A DNA stretch of 43,598 nucleotides from JAIEOG01 sp964611895 (lineage in GTDB: Bacteria; Bdellovibrionota; FAC87; UBA2466), in NCBI GenBank assembly GCA_964611895.1, contig CAZTDN010000027.1, forward strand, positions 1 to 43,598, in the 5' to 3' direction. The notes beneath the pieces are model-generated. The model was not told the DNA's origin and did not search any database. It saw nothing but the letters and a program-made list of their open reading frames with translations. Numbering within the stretch: position 1 is the stretch's first letter; every line of letters starts with the position of its first letter. The position numbers and the translations under genes were made by a program. Positions 32,537-41,096 of this stretch are shown piece by piece.

Positions 32537-33814
32537 TTGGATCACAAAAAACAATTTGGTGTTTCGATTTTATTTTTTTTACTTTGCTTGACTTTGTGTT
32601 CCTGCACAAAAAGTAAAAGGACACCCCATACCGCCTCCCTAATCCCTCCACTGCGCTGGGCAACCAAAACGCTCCCCATGGCTCGGGATTGGACTCTTTG
32701 CACAGGCGCGCCCTGCTTGCGACACGCCGCACTAACCATGCAAGGACTTTTTCGTATCGATCCTGTTCGGGGTGAGACAGAACTCGTCCTCGCCGACCGA
32801 ATAGACGAGAAAAACAACGCTATTTTCGAAATCGAAATTCGTTCACCGCTCTATTGGTCCGATGGCAAGCAGCTCTCCGCTACGGATTTTACCGATTCGT
32901 GGAAAAAGCGCCTTTCTCAGGGGGCGAAAGCGCCTTTCCGGGCGTCGGCGATTCGCGTCCTCAGCCCGACAAAAATCTCTATCCAGGTCTCCTCAAACCA
33001 AGTGGACTTACCACGATTGCTCGCTAGTCCCATTTTCTGGCCGAGGAGACTCGATTCGGATCACCCCACCGCCTTGACCTTGGGGGCTTTTTACTCCACT
33101 GCAAAAGAACCGCACCGGTATCGACGCAATCCTCACTTTCCCAGAACCCCGAATTCCGTCGAAGAAATTCAATTTATTCCTTTTGCTGGCTCAGATCAGA
33201 TCCTGGGAGCTTATCAGGAAAAATCGATTGATGTAGTTGAGGACTTTGACGACAGAACCGCGGTACGGCACCTGGAAGATCCTCACTTAAAAACTTTTCC
33301 CACCGGCCTAGAGATCTTGCTACATTTCCCCCAAGCCAAAAATGCATCGCCCTCTCTTTCACCCGCACATAGAAGCGCTTTAGTAACCGCAATAGACAAG
33401 GACAAGCTGATCGCACTGCTGAGAACCCCGCTGCTCAAGGCGGTTTCCCCGCCTTCCAGTAAATCATTAAATTCCGCGGAGCCTTTGGTTCGTTTGAAAT
33501 GGCACTCTCTGTCCTTTTGGAATGAGGATTCCCCACTACTCAGGGAGACGGCCGATGCGTTGATGGCCGCTTGGGCGGAAAACCCGGGAGTGGCCGTGGA
33601 AAGAATCCCTGGCAAGAAGCTAGCAAATATTCAGCTGCGGCTGCACCACGCGAATGCGTACCTTCCAGAAGCCACCGCTGAACTTTCAAGTGATAGGTAC
33701 CACTCAATGTTTGAAATACGCAGAGCTGTCCTCGTCCAACCTAGCGTAAAACACCTGGCGGTCTCCATAATAGGAGACTGGGACTTTGGATCTCTTGAAT
33801 GGACTGAGGAATGA
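32537..33814 (+). CDS. Peptide/solute-binding lipoprotein, family 5 (OppA-like)
   Basis: The frame opens at 32465, but a TTG at 32537 follows GAGGT at a good distance and starts an ideal lipoprotein signal (HKKQFGVSILFFLLCLTLCS, lipobox LCSC). I take that start, giving about 425 residues. The SBP-5 pattern appears in MQGLFRIDPVRGETELVLAD, FEIEIRSPLYWSDGKQLSAT and DFTDSWKKRL. Family members are usually around 500 residues and this one is short. No permease or ATPase genes are near, so it may be an orphan receptor. It is followed 42 bases later by a second, half-length copy. Confidence 0.75.
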   Translation: MDHKKQFGVSILFFLLCLTLCSCTKSKRTPHTASLIPPLRWATKTLPMARDWTLCTGAPCLRHAALTMQGLFRIDPVRGETELVLADRIDEKNNAIFEIEIRSPLYWSDGKQLSATDFTDSWKKRLSQGAKAPFRASAIRVLSPTKISIQVSSNQVDLPRLLASPIFWPRRLDSDHPTALTLGAFYSTAKEPHRYRRNPHFPRTPNSVEEIQFIPFAGSDQILGAYQEKSIDVVEDFDDRTAVRHLEDPHLKTFPTGLEILLHFPQAKNASPSLSPAHRSALVTAIDKDKLIALLRTPLLKAVSPPSSKSLNSAEPLVRLKWHSLSFWNEDSPLLRETADALMAAWAENPGVAVERIPGKKLANIQLRLHHANAYLPEATAELSSDRYHSMFEIRRAVLVQPSVKHLAVSIIGDWDFGSLEWTEE

Positions 33815-33856
33815 AACACTTCCCATCCTAGGTAACATGCTGTACGGATCCAGATT

Positions 33857-34570
33857 GTGCTGCGACGTAGTTTTATTTTTTTACTAGTTCTGCTTTTTGC
33901 TTCTGCTTGCACCCGTTCCTTTTGGCCAGACGCCACCCAAGAGTTGAGTATCGAAACTGGGCCTAACAGTCTTGATTGGGAAGGCGAACACACTCCTGTG
34001 CGGGACTTGGTCTTGCGAAAACTGCAAAGGGGTTTGTTCCGAACCCAAGGCGGAGTTCTGGAAACTGACCTGGTGTCCGAATGGAGTGCGGACAACGGCG
34101 GAAGGCGCCTTGTTTTTCAGCTCCGCCCAGACCGGTGGAGCGACGGCGTAGAACTCAGCGCCGGAGACTTTGTGTTTGCTTGGAAGCGAGCCCTCTTGCC
34201 AAACAGCCGATCCTCTGGGGTTTCAACCTTGTTGGAAGTAAAAGGAGCCCGTGCTTTCCACGTAGGTGCCACCGCTGACTTCCAAACGGTGGGCATCAGG
34301 GCCTTGAACCGCAGCACCTTGGAAGTAACGCTCGAAAAGCCCTCCAAAGGTTTCTTGGAAAAGCTCGACAACCCAGTTCTGGGCCCGCAGAGGGAAGATG
34401 TTTTTCAATTACATCCAAAAGACTTTGCCTCCCCACTTCACTTGCGCACCATTGGTCCCTATCAAGTGTTGGAATGGAAAAAAGAGGAGTCCTTATTGCT
34501 AGTGGCGAACTCCTACTCTGAGATCAAACCCCAACCCGCTAAGCTCCGTTTGGTATTTGCTAAAAAATAA
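33857..34570 (+). CDS. Half-length family 5 solute-binding lipoprotein
   Basis: 237 residues from a GTG. The lipoprotein signal is MLRRSFIFLLVLLFASACTR (lipobox ASAC). It has the SBP-5 N-terminal pattern LRKLQRGLFRTQGGVLETDL, LVFQLRPDRWSDGVELSAGD FVFAWKRAL (in two parts), then stops with RLVFAKK at roughly half the length of a full OppA. The second lobe is missing. It is paralogous to the preceding gene at about residues 40-130. It may be a truncated duplicate or a small stand-alone receptor. It keeps an intact signal and a clean stop, which argues against recent decay. Confidence 0.72.
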   Translation: MLRRSFIFLLVLLFASACTRSFWPDATQELSIETGPNSLDWEGEHTPVRDLVLRKLQRGLFRTQGGVLETDLVSEWSADNGGRRLVFQLRPDRWSDGVELSAGDFVFAWKRALLPNSRSSGVSTLLEVKGARAFHVGATADFQTVGIRALNRSTLEVTLEKPSKGFLEKLDNPVLGPQREDVFQLHPKDFASPLHLRTIGPYQVLEWKKEESLLLVANSYSEIKPQPAKLRLVFAKK

Positions 34571-34579
34571 AAGCCTGAA

Positions 34580-35056
34580 TCAGGAGCACGATCCGTACCG
34601 CAGTTTTGCTGGGGTTTTGGAGCGTTTTTCGTCTGGGGAAAAATCGAGGTACGCCGGACAGGCGCCTACGGGCAATGTCCCCCGGTAGCGCTGGTTGCCG
34701 GACTGGATTTGGTACAGCCAATGAGTGCCCGCCCGGACTCGGAATCCTTCTACGCTGCTCTCCCCTTCAGCGCTGACCAAGGTACCTTTGAAATGGACCG
34801 GCCCAGCCGGGGCCAAGGGACCCTCACTGGGCCCCCCAAAAACCAGCGACAGGTAATAGTCTTCATTACCGAAGACCTCGTAGTGTTCGTTCCACCCCAC
34901 GGAAAACGGCATCGCCACTATGGAAAAAAGCAAAACACTGGGCAGAAACACAGGCAAAAATGAGGGCTGGTTTTGGCGTTCTTTTTTCAAGGCGCCGCAA
35001 CCTAATCGATTTTGCCGCCGGGAATCAAGGGGGAAGTCGCGTACCTCCAGTAACAC
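34580..35056 (-). CDS. Membrane-anchored or exported protein, unknown function
   Basis: 158 residues if the GTG at 35056 is used. The true start may be a TTG near residue 23 (LKKERQNQPS), directly before the hydrophobic segment FLPVFLPSVLLFSIVAMPFS. The mature part is beta-prone and Gly-rich (YLSLVFGGPSEGPLAPAGPV) with two cysteines (GACPAY and the last YGSCS). No family is recognised. It converges with the half-length solute-binding protein, nine bases apart. Confidence 0.55.
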   Translation of the reverse strand: MLLEVRDFPLDSRRQNRLGCGALKKERQNQPSFLPVFLPSVLLFSIVAMPFSVGWNEHYEVFGNEDYYLSLVFGGPSEGPLAPAGPVHFKGTLVSAEGESSVEGFRVRAGTHWLYQIQSGNQRYRGTLPVGACPAYLDFSPDEKRSKTPAKLRYGSCS

Positions 35057-35148
35057 CCCGCTTTAGCAGTGGTTTTTCTCGCAGACAAAACCCAAAAATC
35101 ACGTTATTAAATAGATCGATCGCGGACTCGTTTTGAGTTCCTCAATGG

Positions 35149-35220
35149 TGGGGCGTAGACAAGCGGTAAGTCACTGGATTTTGATTCCAGCATTCCCAGG
35201 TTCGAATCCTGGCGCCCCAA
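35149..35220 (+). tRNA. tRNA-Gln(TTG)
   Basis: Acceptor TGGGGCG pairs with CGCCCCA, the anticodon stem CTGGA/TCCAG has loop TTTTGAT with anticodon TTG, and the T arm is CCAGG TTCGAAT CCTGG. Discriminator A. CCA is not encoded (the next bases are CTC). It lies 23 bases before the start of a serine hydrolase gene. Confidence 0.95.
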
Positions 35221-35243
35221 CTCAACCCATCACGGTTTCAGTA

Positions 35244-36242
35244 ATGCAACGCACCCGACGGGCCCATCTAGTCCTGCTATTAGGGGTTCTCATTGTGGGC
35301 GCTGGTCTTGGGGCTGTTTTTCGATCCATTTTTGCTTGCGGTGGCTGGTTGAGTTTTGCAGGGCCAGCGTTTGATTTTTTGAACCCATTGCACCAGTGCC
35401 GACCGCTCACCCCCAGGCCTGCGAGCTCCCTCTTTCCCTATGCCCCACTCGAAAAGACGCTCGGTGCCTACCTAAAAACGCAAACTCAAGCCAAACGCAT
35501 CCTTTCCGCTAGCGTTTATTTTAGGGATATGGTCGATGGGCATTGGTTTGGCATTAACGAAAAGCAAATCATCCTGCCCGGGAGTCTTTTAAAAGTACCT
35601 TTGGCGATGGGATACCTTAAAGCTTCTGAATCAAACCCCAGTCTCTTAGAACAAGAAACAGTGTTTGAGGATGAAACTCTCCTAAAACTCTACTCGATTC
35701 AGGGAATCGCGCCCAAGATACGGCTAGAACTAGGCCGTGCGTATACGGTCGAAGATCTGATTGTTCGCTCCCTCGTGTATTCCGACAATGTCGCTGCAGT
35801 CCTATTAGAACGACTGGATGGGCACCGAGCTATCCTCAATGCAGCAGTCGACAATGATATCCCTGTCCGCGCAGGACACCCTCCCAACCGAGCCCTGACA
35901 AATGCAGAGTATGCGGGTTTCTTTAGAATCCTGTTCAACTCGACCTACTTGAACAAAGCCAATTCCAACCGCGTTTTGCAATGGTTGGACCAAGGAACCT
36001 TCCGGGATGGCTTGGTAGCAGGGGTGCCCTCAAATACCCGCGTAGCCCATAAATTTGGCGAATCCACAAGTGACTCGGCAAAAGAGATTCACTTTCATGA
36101 CTGCGGGATAATCTACTATCCCGCACGGCCATACCTTTTATGTGTGATGACACGGGTTTCAGATACAGCTCATGCCTTAGATTTTATTCGAGCGGTCTCG
36201 AAACAGACCTACGAAGTGATTTCGTCGCTTTACGAAAAATAA
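35244..36242 (+). CDS. Beta-lactamase-fold serine hydrolase (class A-like)
   Basis: 332 residues from the ATG at 35244. The frame itself runs back through the tRNA and must not be used as is. A membrane segment near the N-terminus (LVLLLGVLIVGAGLGAVF) anchors it in the periplasm. The motifs of penicillin-interacting enzymes are present: Ser114-x-x-Lys117 (PGSLLKVPLAMG), Ser180-Asp181-Asn182 (VYSDNVAAVLLE) and Lys270-Phe-Gly (AHKFGES, in place of KTG). The omega-loop Glu166 motif of class A beta-lactamases is not evident, so a D,D-peptidase-like role is more likely than drug hydrolysis. No ribosome site is obvious. Confidence 0.75.
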   Translation: MQRTRRAHLVLLLGVLIVGAGLGAVFRSIFACGGWLSFAGPAFDFLNPLHQCRPLTPRPASSLFPYAPLEKTLGAYLKTQTQAKRILSASVYFRDMVDGHWFGINEKQIILPGSLLKVPLAMGYLKASESNPSLLEQETVFEDETLLKLYSIQGIAPKIRLELGRAYTVEDLIVRSLVYSDNVAAVLLERLDGHRAILNAAVDNDIPVRAGHPPNRALTNAEYAGFFRILFNSTYLNKANSNRVLQWLDQGTFRDGLVAGVPSNTRVAHKFGESTSDSAKEIHFHDCGIIYYPARPYLLCVMTRVSDTAHALDFIRAVSKQTYEVISSLYEK

Positions 36243-36244
36243 AA

Positions 36245-36285
36245 ACCCGCCCACGCAATGCCTAACGGCAAGGAAATGGGCGGGT
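36245..36285 (-). terminator. Intrinsic terminator of hppA
   Basis: ACCCGCCCA (36245-36253) and TGGGCGGGT (36277-36285) form a 9-bp stem. On the minus strand TTTTTATTTTT follows. It lies just past the hppA stop and between convergent genes, so it may slow both transcripts. Confidence 0.88.
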
Positions 36286-36292
36286 AAATGAT

Positions 36293-38734
36293 TTACTTCT
36301 GACTAGCGCCTGTGATGCGCATGCCGTAGAAGGAACGCGCAACGAAAATCAAGCCCACTACAAAGAACGCGCACCCAATATAGAGTGCCGACGTCCCTGC
36401 AGACACGGCGATTTCCACAGCCAATAATCCGAATAGAGTGGTGAACTTGATGATCGGGTTCAAAGCCACCGAAGAAGTGTCTTTGAACGGATCGCCCACC
36501 GTATCTCCCACCACGCAAGCTGCGTGCAGCGGGGTGTTTTTCTCCTTGAGATCGACTTCCACGACTTTTTTAGCGTTATCCCAAGCTCCCCCGGCGTTAG
36601 CCATAAAGATCGCTTGGAACAGGCCCACCGCCGCAATGGAGATCAAATAACTCGCAAAGAAAGTCGGACTAAAGCAGGCAAACGCCAACGTGAGACAGAA
36701 GATCACGCCAAAGATATTGATCATCCCTGCCTGCGCAAACTGCGTGCAAATACGAACGACTTCTCGAGAAGAATCCACAGTAGCAGCCTGCATATTGTCC
36801 AAGCGGATGTTCTTTTTGATGTGTTCCACTGCACGGTAGGCACCCGTCGTCACTGCTTGCATGGAAGCCCCAGTGAACCAGTAGACAATCGAGCCGCCAG
36901 TAATCAACCCAAGCAGAACTTGGGGATCCAAGAGGTCCAATTTTAGGTTGAGCAACAAAATGATCGAAAAGATCATCGTGGTCGCACCGATCACCGCAGT
37001 CCCAATCAAAACCGGCTTAGCTGTCGCTTTAAACGTATTTCCAGCGGAGTCATTCTCTTCGAGCAGGTGTTTGCCTTTTGCGAAGTTAGGAGCAAATCCG
37101 AAATCTTTTTCAATTTCTTTCGAAATGCCCGAGATACCCTCGATCTGGGAGAGTTCAAACACGGACTGAGCGTTGTCAGTCACAGGACCGTAGCTATCTA
37201 CCGCGATAGTCACTGGACCCATGCTCAACATCCCAAAAGCCACCAAACCGAACGAAAAGACAGCTGGGTACACCATAAATGCCCCCAACTCTTCGGCTGC
37301 AGTAACATAGGCGATGAGCATCAGTGCGACAATGGACATGCCTTTCCAAAACACACTAAAATTCCCTGCAACCAATCCCGAAAGAATGGTTAGAGAGGCT
37401 CCTCCCTCGCGCGAGGCCTGCACGATTTCAGCAACGTGGGCGCTTTTTGCGGAAGTAAAGGCTTTGGTCAGCTCAGGAATGATCGCCGCAGCGATCGTTC
37501 CGCAACTAATGATTGTTGCCAAACGGAACCAGACGTTTCCGCCCATGTCTTCCAAAAAGCTGTAGCTTACAGCGTAGGTTAGCAAGATAGACACGATCGA
37601 CGTCACCCAAACCAAGTAGGTAAGTGGTTTTTCGAAGTCGAGTTTATCGGAGTTCGCGCAGGTTGCTTTGGTAACTGCCTGAGTTACCGCGTACGATGCA
37701 ACCGAAGCGACGATCATCAAAATGCGCATCAAAAAGATCCACAAAATCAGCTTAGACTGAATTGCAGGACCCGCAGCGGTTGCGGAAAGCTTCCCGGTTT
37801 CGGGGTCCGCCTGCATGCCTACCGCCAAAGCGATAAAGCTGATCAAGGCAACGCCCGTTACGCCGTAAGTCTCAAAACCATCAGCAGTCGGCCCCACAGA
37901 GTCGCCAGCGTTATCGCCTACGCAATCTGCAATGACGCCAGGGTTGCGAGAATCGTCTTCTTTGATGTTGAAAACGATTTTCATCAGATCGGAACCGATG
38001 TCAGCGATCTTAGTGAAAATTCCACCACAAATTCGCAACACTGAAGCACCGAGAGATTCTCCAATGGCAAAACCAATGAAGCACGCACCTGCGTTCTCAG
38101 GAGAGACGACCAATAAGATGATCATCATCATAATGAGTTCAACGGAGATTAAGAGAACCCCGATAGAGATACCTGCTCGCAAAGGGATATCCAAAAGCGG
38201 AAAAGGTTTGCCCTTCAACGAAGCAAACGCCGTGCGGCTGTTCGCATAGGTGTTGATGCGAATTCCAAACCACGCCACAGCGTAAGAACCCAAAATCCCC
38301 AACATCGACCAAATTAAGATCAACAACACCTTGCCCATTTCCATGTGCTGCAAGTTGTAAAAGTAATAAACGATGCAGGCGCCGATGAACGCTTCGAAGA
38401 CCACCAACATTTTTCCCTGCTGAATCATGTAGGTTTTGCAGGTTTCGTAAATCAGGTGAGAAACATTCAGCATCGACTTATGCGCCGGAAGTTTGCGAAT
38501 GCTAAGAATCTCATACACTCCGAAGATGAGCCCCAGAACGCAGATTACCAGCCCGATTTGCAAGAACTGGTCTCCCGTCATGGAGAGCCCGAAAACGGAA
38601 TATGTCCCCGAGAGTGAGGGCAGGTGAAGATCGGCTTCACTTGCAAACGCCGGGGTTGCCAATGCCAAGAGCGGGAGAGCCAAAAGGCCCAAGCGCCCAA
38701 ACGATTTTCCAATGGAATTCATTAAGAACTGCAT
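36293..38734 (-). CDS. hppA: Membrane-bound proton/sodium-pumping pyrophosphatase (divergent)
   Basis: 813 residues, with GAGGAAAC before the ATG. It has about sixteen hydrophobic segments after a signal-like start (LGLLALPLLALATPAFASEA). Active-site motifs are near residues 259-290 (EDDSRNPGVIADCVGDNAGD then SVGPTADGFETYGVTGVA) and near the C-terminus (ANAGGAWDNAKKVVE and HAACVVGDTVGDPFKDTSSV). It couples PPi hydrolysis to ion pumping. The common first motif is DNVGDNVGDCAGMAADLFE, so GDNAGDSVGPTADGFE is a variant. The 'GNTxKA' site reads GNTFKATAK with Lys. In studied enzymes Lys at that place goes with K+-independence, while Ala goes with K+-dependence. The pumped ion cannot be decided. 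Confidence 0.93.
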   Translation of the reverse strand: MQFLMNSIGKSFGRLGLLALPLLALATPAFASEADLHLPSLSGTYSVFGLSMTGDQFLQIGLVICVLGLIFGVYEILSIRKLPAHKSMLNVSHLIYETCKTYMIQQGKMLVVFEAFIGACIVYYFYNLQHMEMGKVLLILIWSMLGILGSYAVAWFGIRINTYANSRTAFASLKGKPFPLLDIPLRAGISIGVLLISVELIMMMIILLVVSPENAGACFIGFAIGESLGASVLRICGGIFTKIADIGSDLMKIVFNIKEDDSRNPGVIADCVGDNAGDSVGPTADGFETYGVTGVALISFIALAVGMQADPETGKLSATAAGPAIQSKLILWIFLMRILMIVASVASYAVTQAVTKATCANSDKLDFEKPLTYLVWVTSIVSILLTYAVSYSFLEDMGGNVWFRLATIISCGTIAAAIIPELTKAFTSAKSAHVAEIVQASREGGASLTILSGLVAGNFSVFWKGMSIVALMLIAYVTAAEELGAFMVYPAVFSFGLVAFGMLSMGPVTIAVDSYGPVTDNAQSVFELSQIEGISGISKEIEKDFGFAPNFAKGKHLLEENDSAGNTFKATAKPVLIGTAVIGATTMIFSIILLLNLKLDLLDPQVLLGLITGGSIVYWFTGASMQAVTTGAYRAVEHIKKNIRLDNMQAATVDSSREVVRICTQFAQAGMINIFGVIFCLTLAFACFSPTFFASYLISIAAVGLFQAIFMANAGGAWDNAKKVVEVDLKEKNTPLHAACVVGDTVGDPFKDTSSVALNPIIKFTTLFGLLAVEIAVSAGTSALYIGCAFFVVGLIFVARSFYGMRITGASQK

Positions 38735-38807
38735 TCGTTTCCTCTAACAATTAGATGTGTACTAAAGCGCAAGGAGGCTAGCATGAAAAACCTCCTAACC
38801 ATAGTAT

Positions 38808-40947
38808 TTATTTACGTTTTATAGCGGTCTTTGGCAGTGCAACGCGGTACAGAACCAGCGCCATCGCACCAAAAAGCACCATAGGCAAAACCATGCTCTC
38901 TTCCAACAAGGGGAAGTGTTTGCCCAAATTAATTCCTGCGATCCAATCCTCTTTCATGGATAGAAACGCGATCACGATTCCCGCAATAGAACCTCCGGCA
39001 ATCAACCCCGAAGCGTACAGCACGCCCGGACCCGACTCGGATTCATCTTCTTCGCTCTTACGGCCAGATTTTGCAGCGCCCCGACGTTGAATCAACCACC
39101 GAACCGCACCCCCCGCAAAAATGGGCGCGGAGGTCGAAAGCGGCAAGTAAACGCCCACAGCGAAGGGCAGAGCTGGAACGCCACAAAGCTCGGCCACAAT
39201 TGCAAGAGCAACCCCCAGCAAAACCAATCCCCAAGGAAGCTTTTGCGCCAAAATACCGTCGATGATGAGCGACATCAAACGCGCCTTCGGCGCGTCGTAT
39301 TTTTGAACAGTTGTGCCATTATCCCGCTCATTTACCGTTCCGTTGATTCCCGGATCGACATAATAGGCAATCTNNNNNNNNNNGGGGCCCGGAAGTCTGC
39401 ACTTCGGGAACCCTCAACACGCGGTACGCAGTAGTGTCTGCCGCGTAGGAGGAGTCGCGAACCGTTTCGCGTTCTACCAGCTCGCTAACATTGGGAACCA
39501 CGATGGCAGGGAGGTTCTTTTTCGTGTAAACGGTCGATGCCTCATTGAGCACATTGAGCACGACTCCAATCACAATGGCAGACGAAAGCGCACCAATTAA
39601 GATGGCAATCTGTTGGTATTTCGGTGTGCCGCCCACCAAAAATCCAGTTTTAAGATCTTGCGAAGTCGTCCCGCCATTTGAAGCAGCGATACAAACCACA
39701 GCAGCCACACTCAAAGCAGCAATTCTATCCGAGGGACTCACCCACCCTAGCATCAAGAAAATCAAACTCGTCGCCAAGAGAGTCGCGACCGTCATCCCCG
39801 AGATCGGGTTCGACGAAGATCCTATTTCCCCGGTCAAACGAGAGCTAACGGTTACAAACAAGAAACCAAAGAGCACAACCAGGATGGCCCCGAAGAAATT
39901 CATATGCAACGGAGGCGCGAACCAAATACCCAGCAATAAGATGACCATCCCGGCCAGTACGTACGGCAAATGGATGTCTTCGTCCGTTCGATCGCCAGCA
40001 GCCGATTTGCCAGCACCCCGAAAGCCCTTCAACCCTTCCCTAGCGCCATGAACGATGGTCGGGAAGCTTTGAATTAGGCTAATCAGCCCCCCCGCCGCCA
40101 CTGCGCCCGCGCCGATGTACAGCACATAGTTCTTCCAGATTTCCGAAGAGCTCATTTGAGAAATGAGCTTGGTCGCGGGAAAGAGTGGGCTGGTTAGGCC
40201 GTCTCCAAACAAGCGGATTGCGGGCGTTAGCACCCAGGCGGAAATCAGCCCTCCACCCACCGTAATCGCAGCGATACGAGGCCCGATGATGTAACCCACC
40301 CCCAGAAGTTCCGGAGAGACTTCTAAGGATACAAAAGCACCTTTAAAAAAAGTGATGGCCTTGTACCAGACTTCCTGCCAGAGCCTGCACCCCACATTAA
40401 AGAACTTGTAAACTAATCCGAACACAAACCCCGTAAAGACCAACCTAGCGCTGGAGCCCCCCTCTTCACCAGCTATCAACACCTTTGCGCAAGCAGTCCC
40501 CTCTGGATACGCTAGCTTCCCATGACCGGCTACTATCAGGGCCCGGCGAAGGGGGATCATCATTAGAATACCCAAAAGACCGCCTAGCACCGCTACGATC
40601 GTGATGCGGGAAACTTCCATTTCATGCCCCAGAATGAGCAAGGCAGGCATGGTGACAGCCACCCCAAAGGCAATGGACTCGCCGGCAGAGCCAGTAGTCT
40701 GGGCGATGTTGTTCTCCAGGATATTAGTGGGTCTGAGGCCAAATGCCCTGGCCAGAAGCCTAAATACGGTAATCGAAAGCACAGCGACGGGAATAGAAGC
40801 ACTCACGGTCATCCCGACCTTAAGCGCGAGGTATAAAGAGGAGGCCCCAAAAACAATCCCAAGAAGAGTTCCAATCAAAATAGGGGTGAAAGTGAGCTCT
40901 GGGAGTTTCTTTGACGCCGCTATAAAAGGCTTAAAATCTCGTTCCAT
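38808..40947 (-). CDS. OPT-family oligopeptide transporter, interrupted only by an assembly gap
   Basis: One gene, read in two parts around ten Ns. The 5' part (40947 to 39384, about 521 residues) starts at the ATG preceded by GGAGGATGC: MERDFKPFIAASKKLPELTF, then GIVFGASSLYLALKVGMTVS and LLGLRxx-type helices, plus YPEGTACAKVLIAGEEGG, a classical OPT motif. The 3' part is open from 39371 to 38808 (188 codons), starting IAYYVDPGINGTVNERDNGT, then YDAPKARLMSLIIDGILAQK LPWGLVLLGVALAIVAELCG (in two parts). Joined, it is about 710 residues, the family length. With ten Ns the two parts are one base out of frame. With a gap that is a multiple of three they join. It imports peptides or metal chelates by proton coupling. 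Confidence 0.88.
39374..39383. other. Assembly gap (10 Ns) inside the OPT gene
   Basis: Ten undetermined bases. Their number is probably a placeholder, since any multiple of three would restore the reading frame of the transporter. Confidence 0.97.
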
Positions 40948-41096
40948 GCATCCTCCGACCGTTTTTGGTGGACGCACGCTAGCACGGGGTTTTCGGTTGC
41001 TCAACTGCCGTTAACGGTTCGGGAAGATTTGTTAACTGGATCTCAAACAATAAAGCTGCTACGGTGCCGAGCCTTAAAACTACGATCGGAAAAAGT

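Noticed and set aside
35133..35243. An N-terminal extension of the serine hydrolase starting at 35133
   Set aside because: It would translate the tRNA-Gln gene. The ATG at 35244 begins a good membrane anchor.
39328..41004. The OPT frame ending in DCLLCRSGNQRNGK as a stand-alone gene
   Set aside because: The tail after the Ns is out of frame and unlike OPT. The C-terminal half continues in another frame, so this end is an artefact of the gap.
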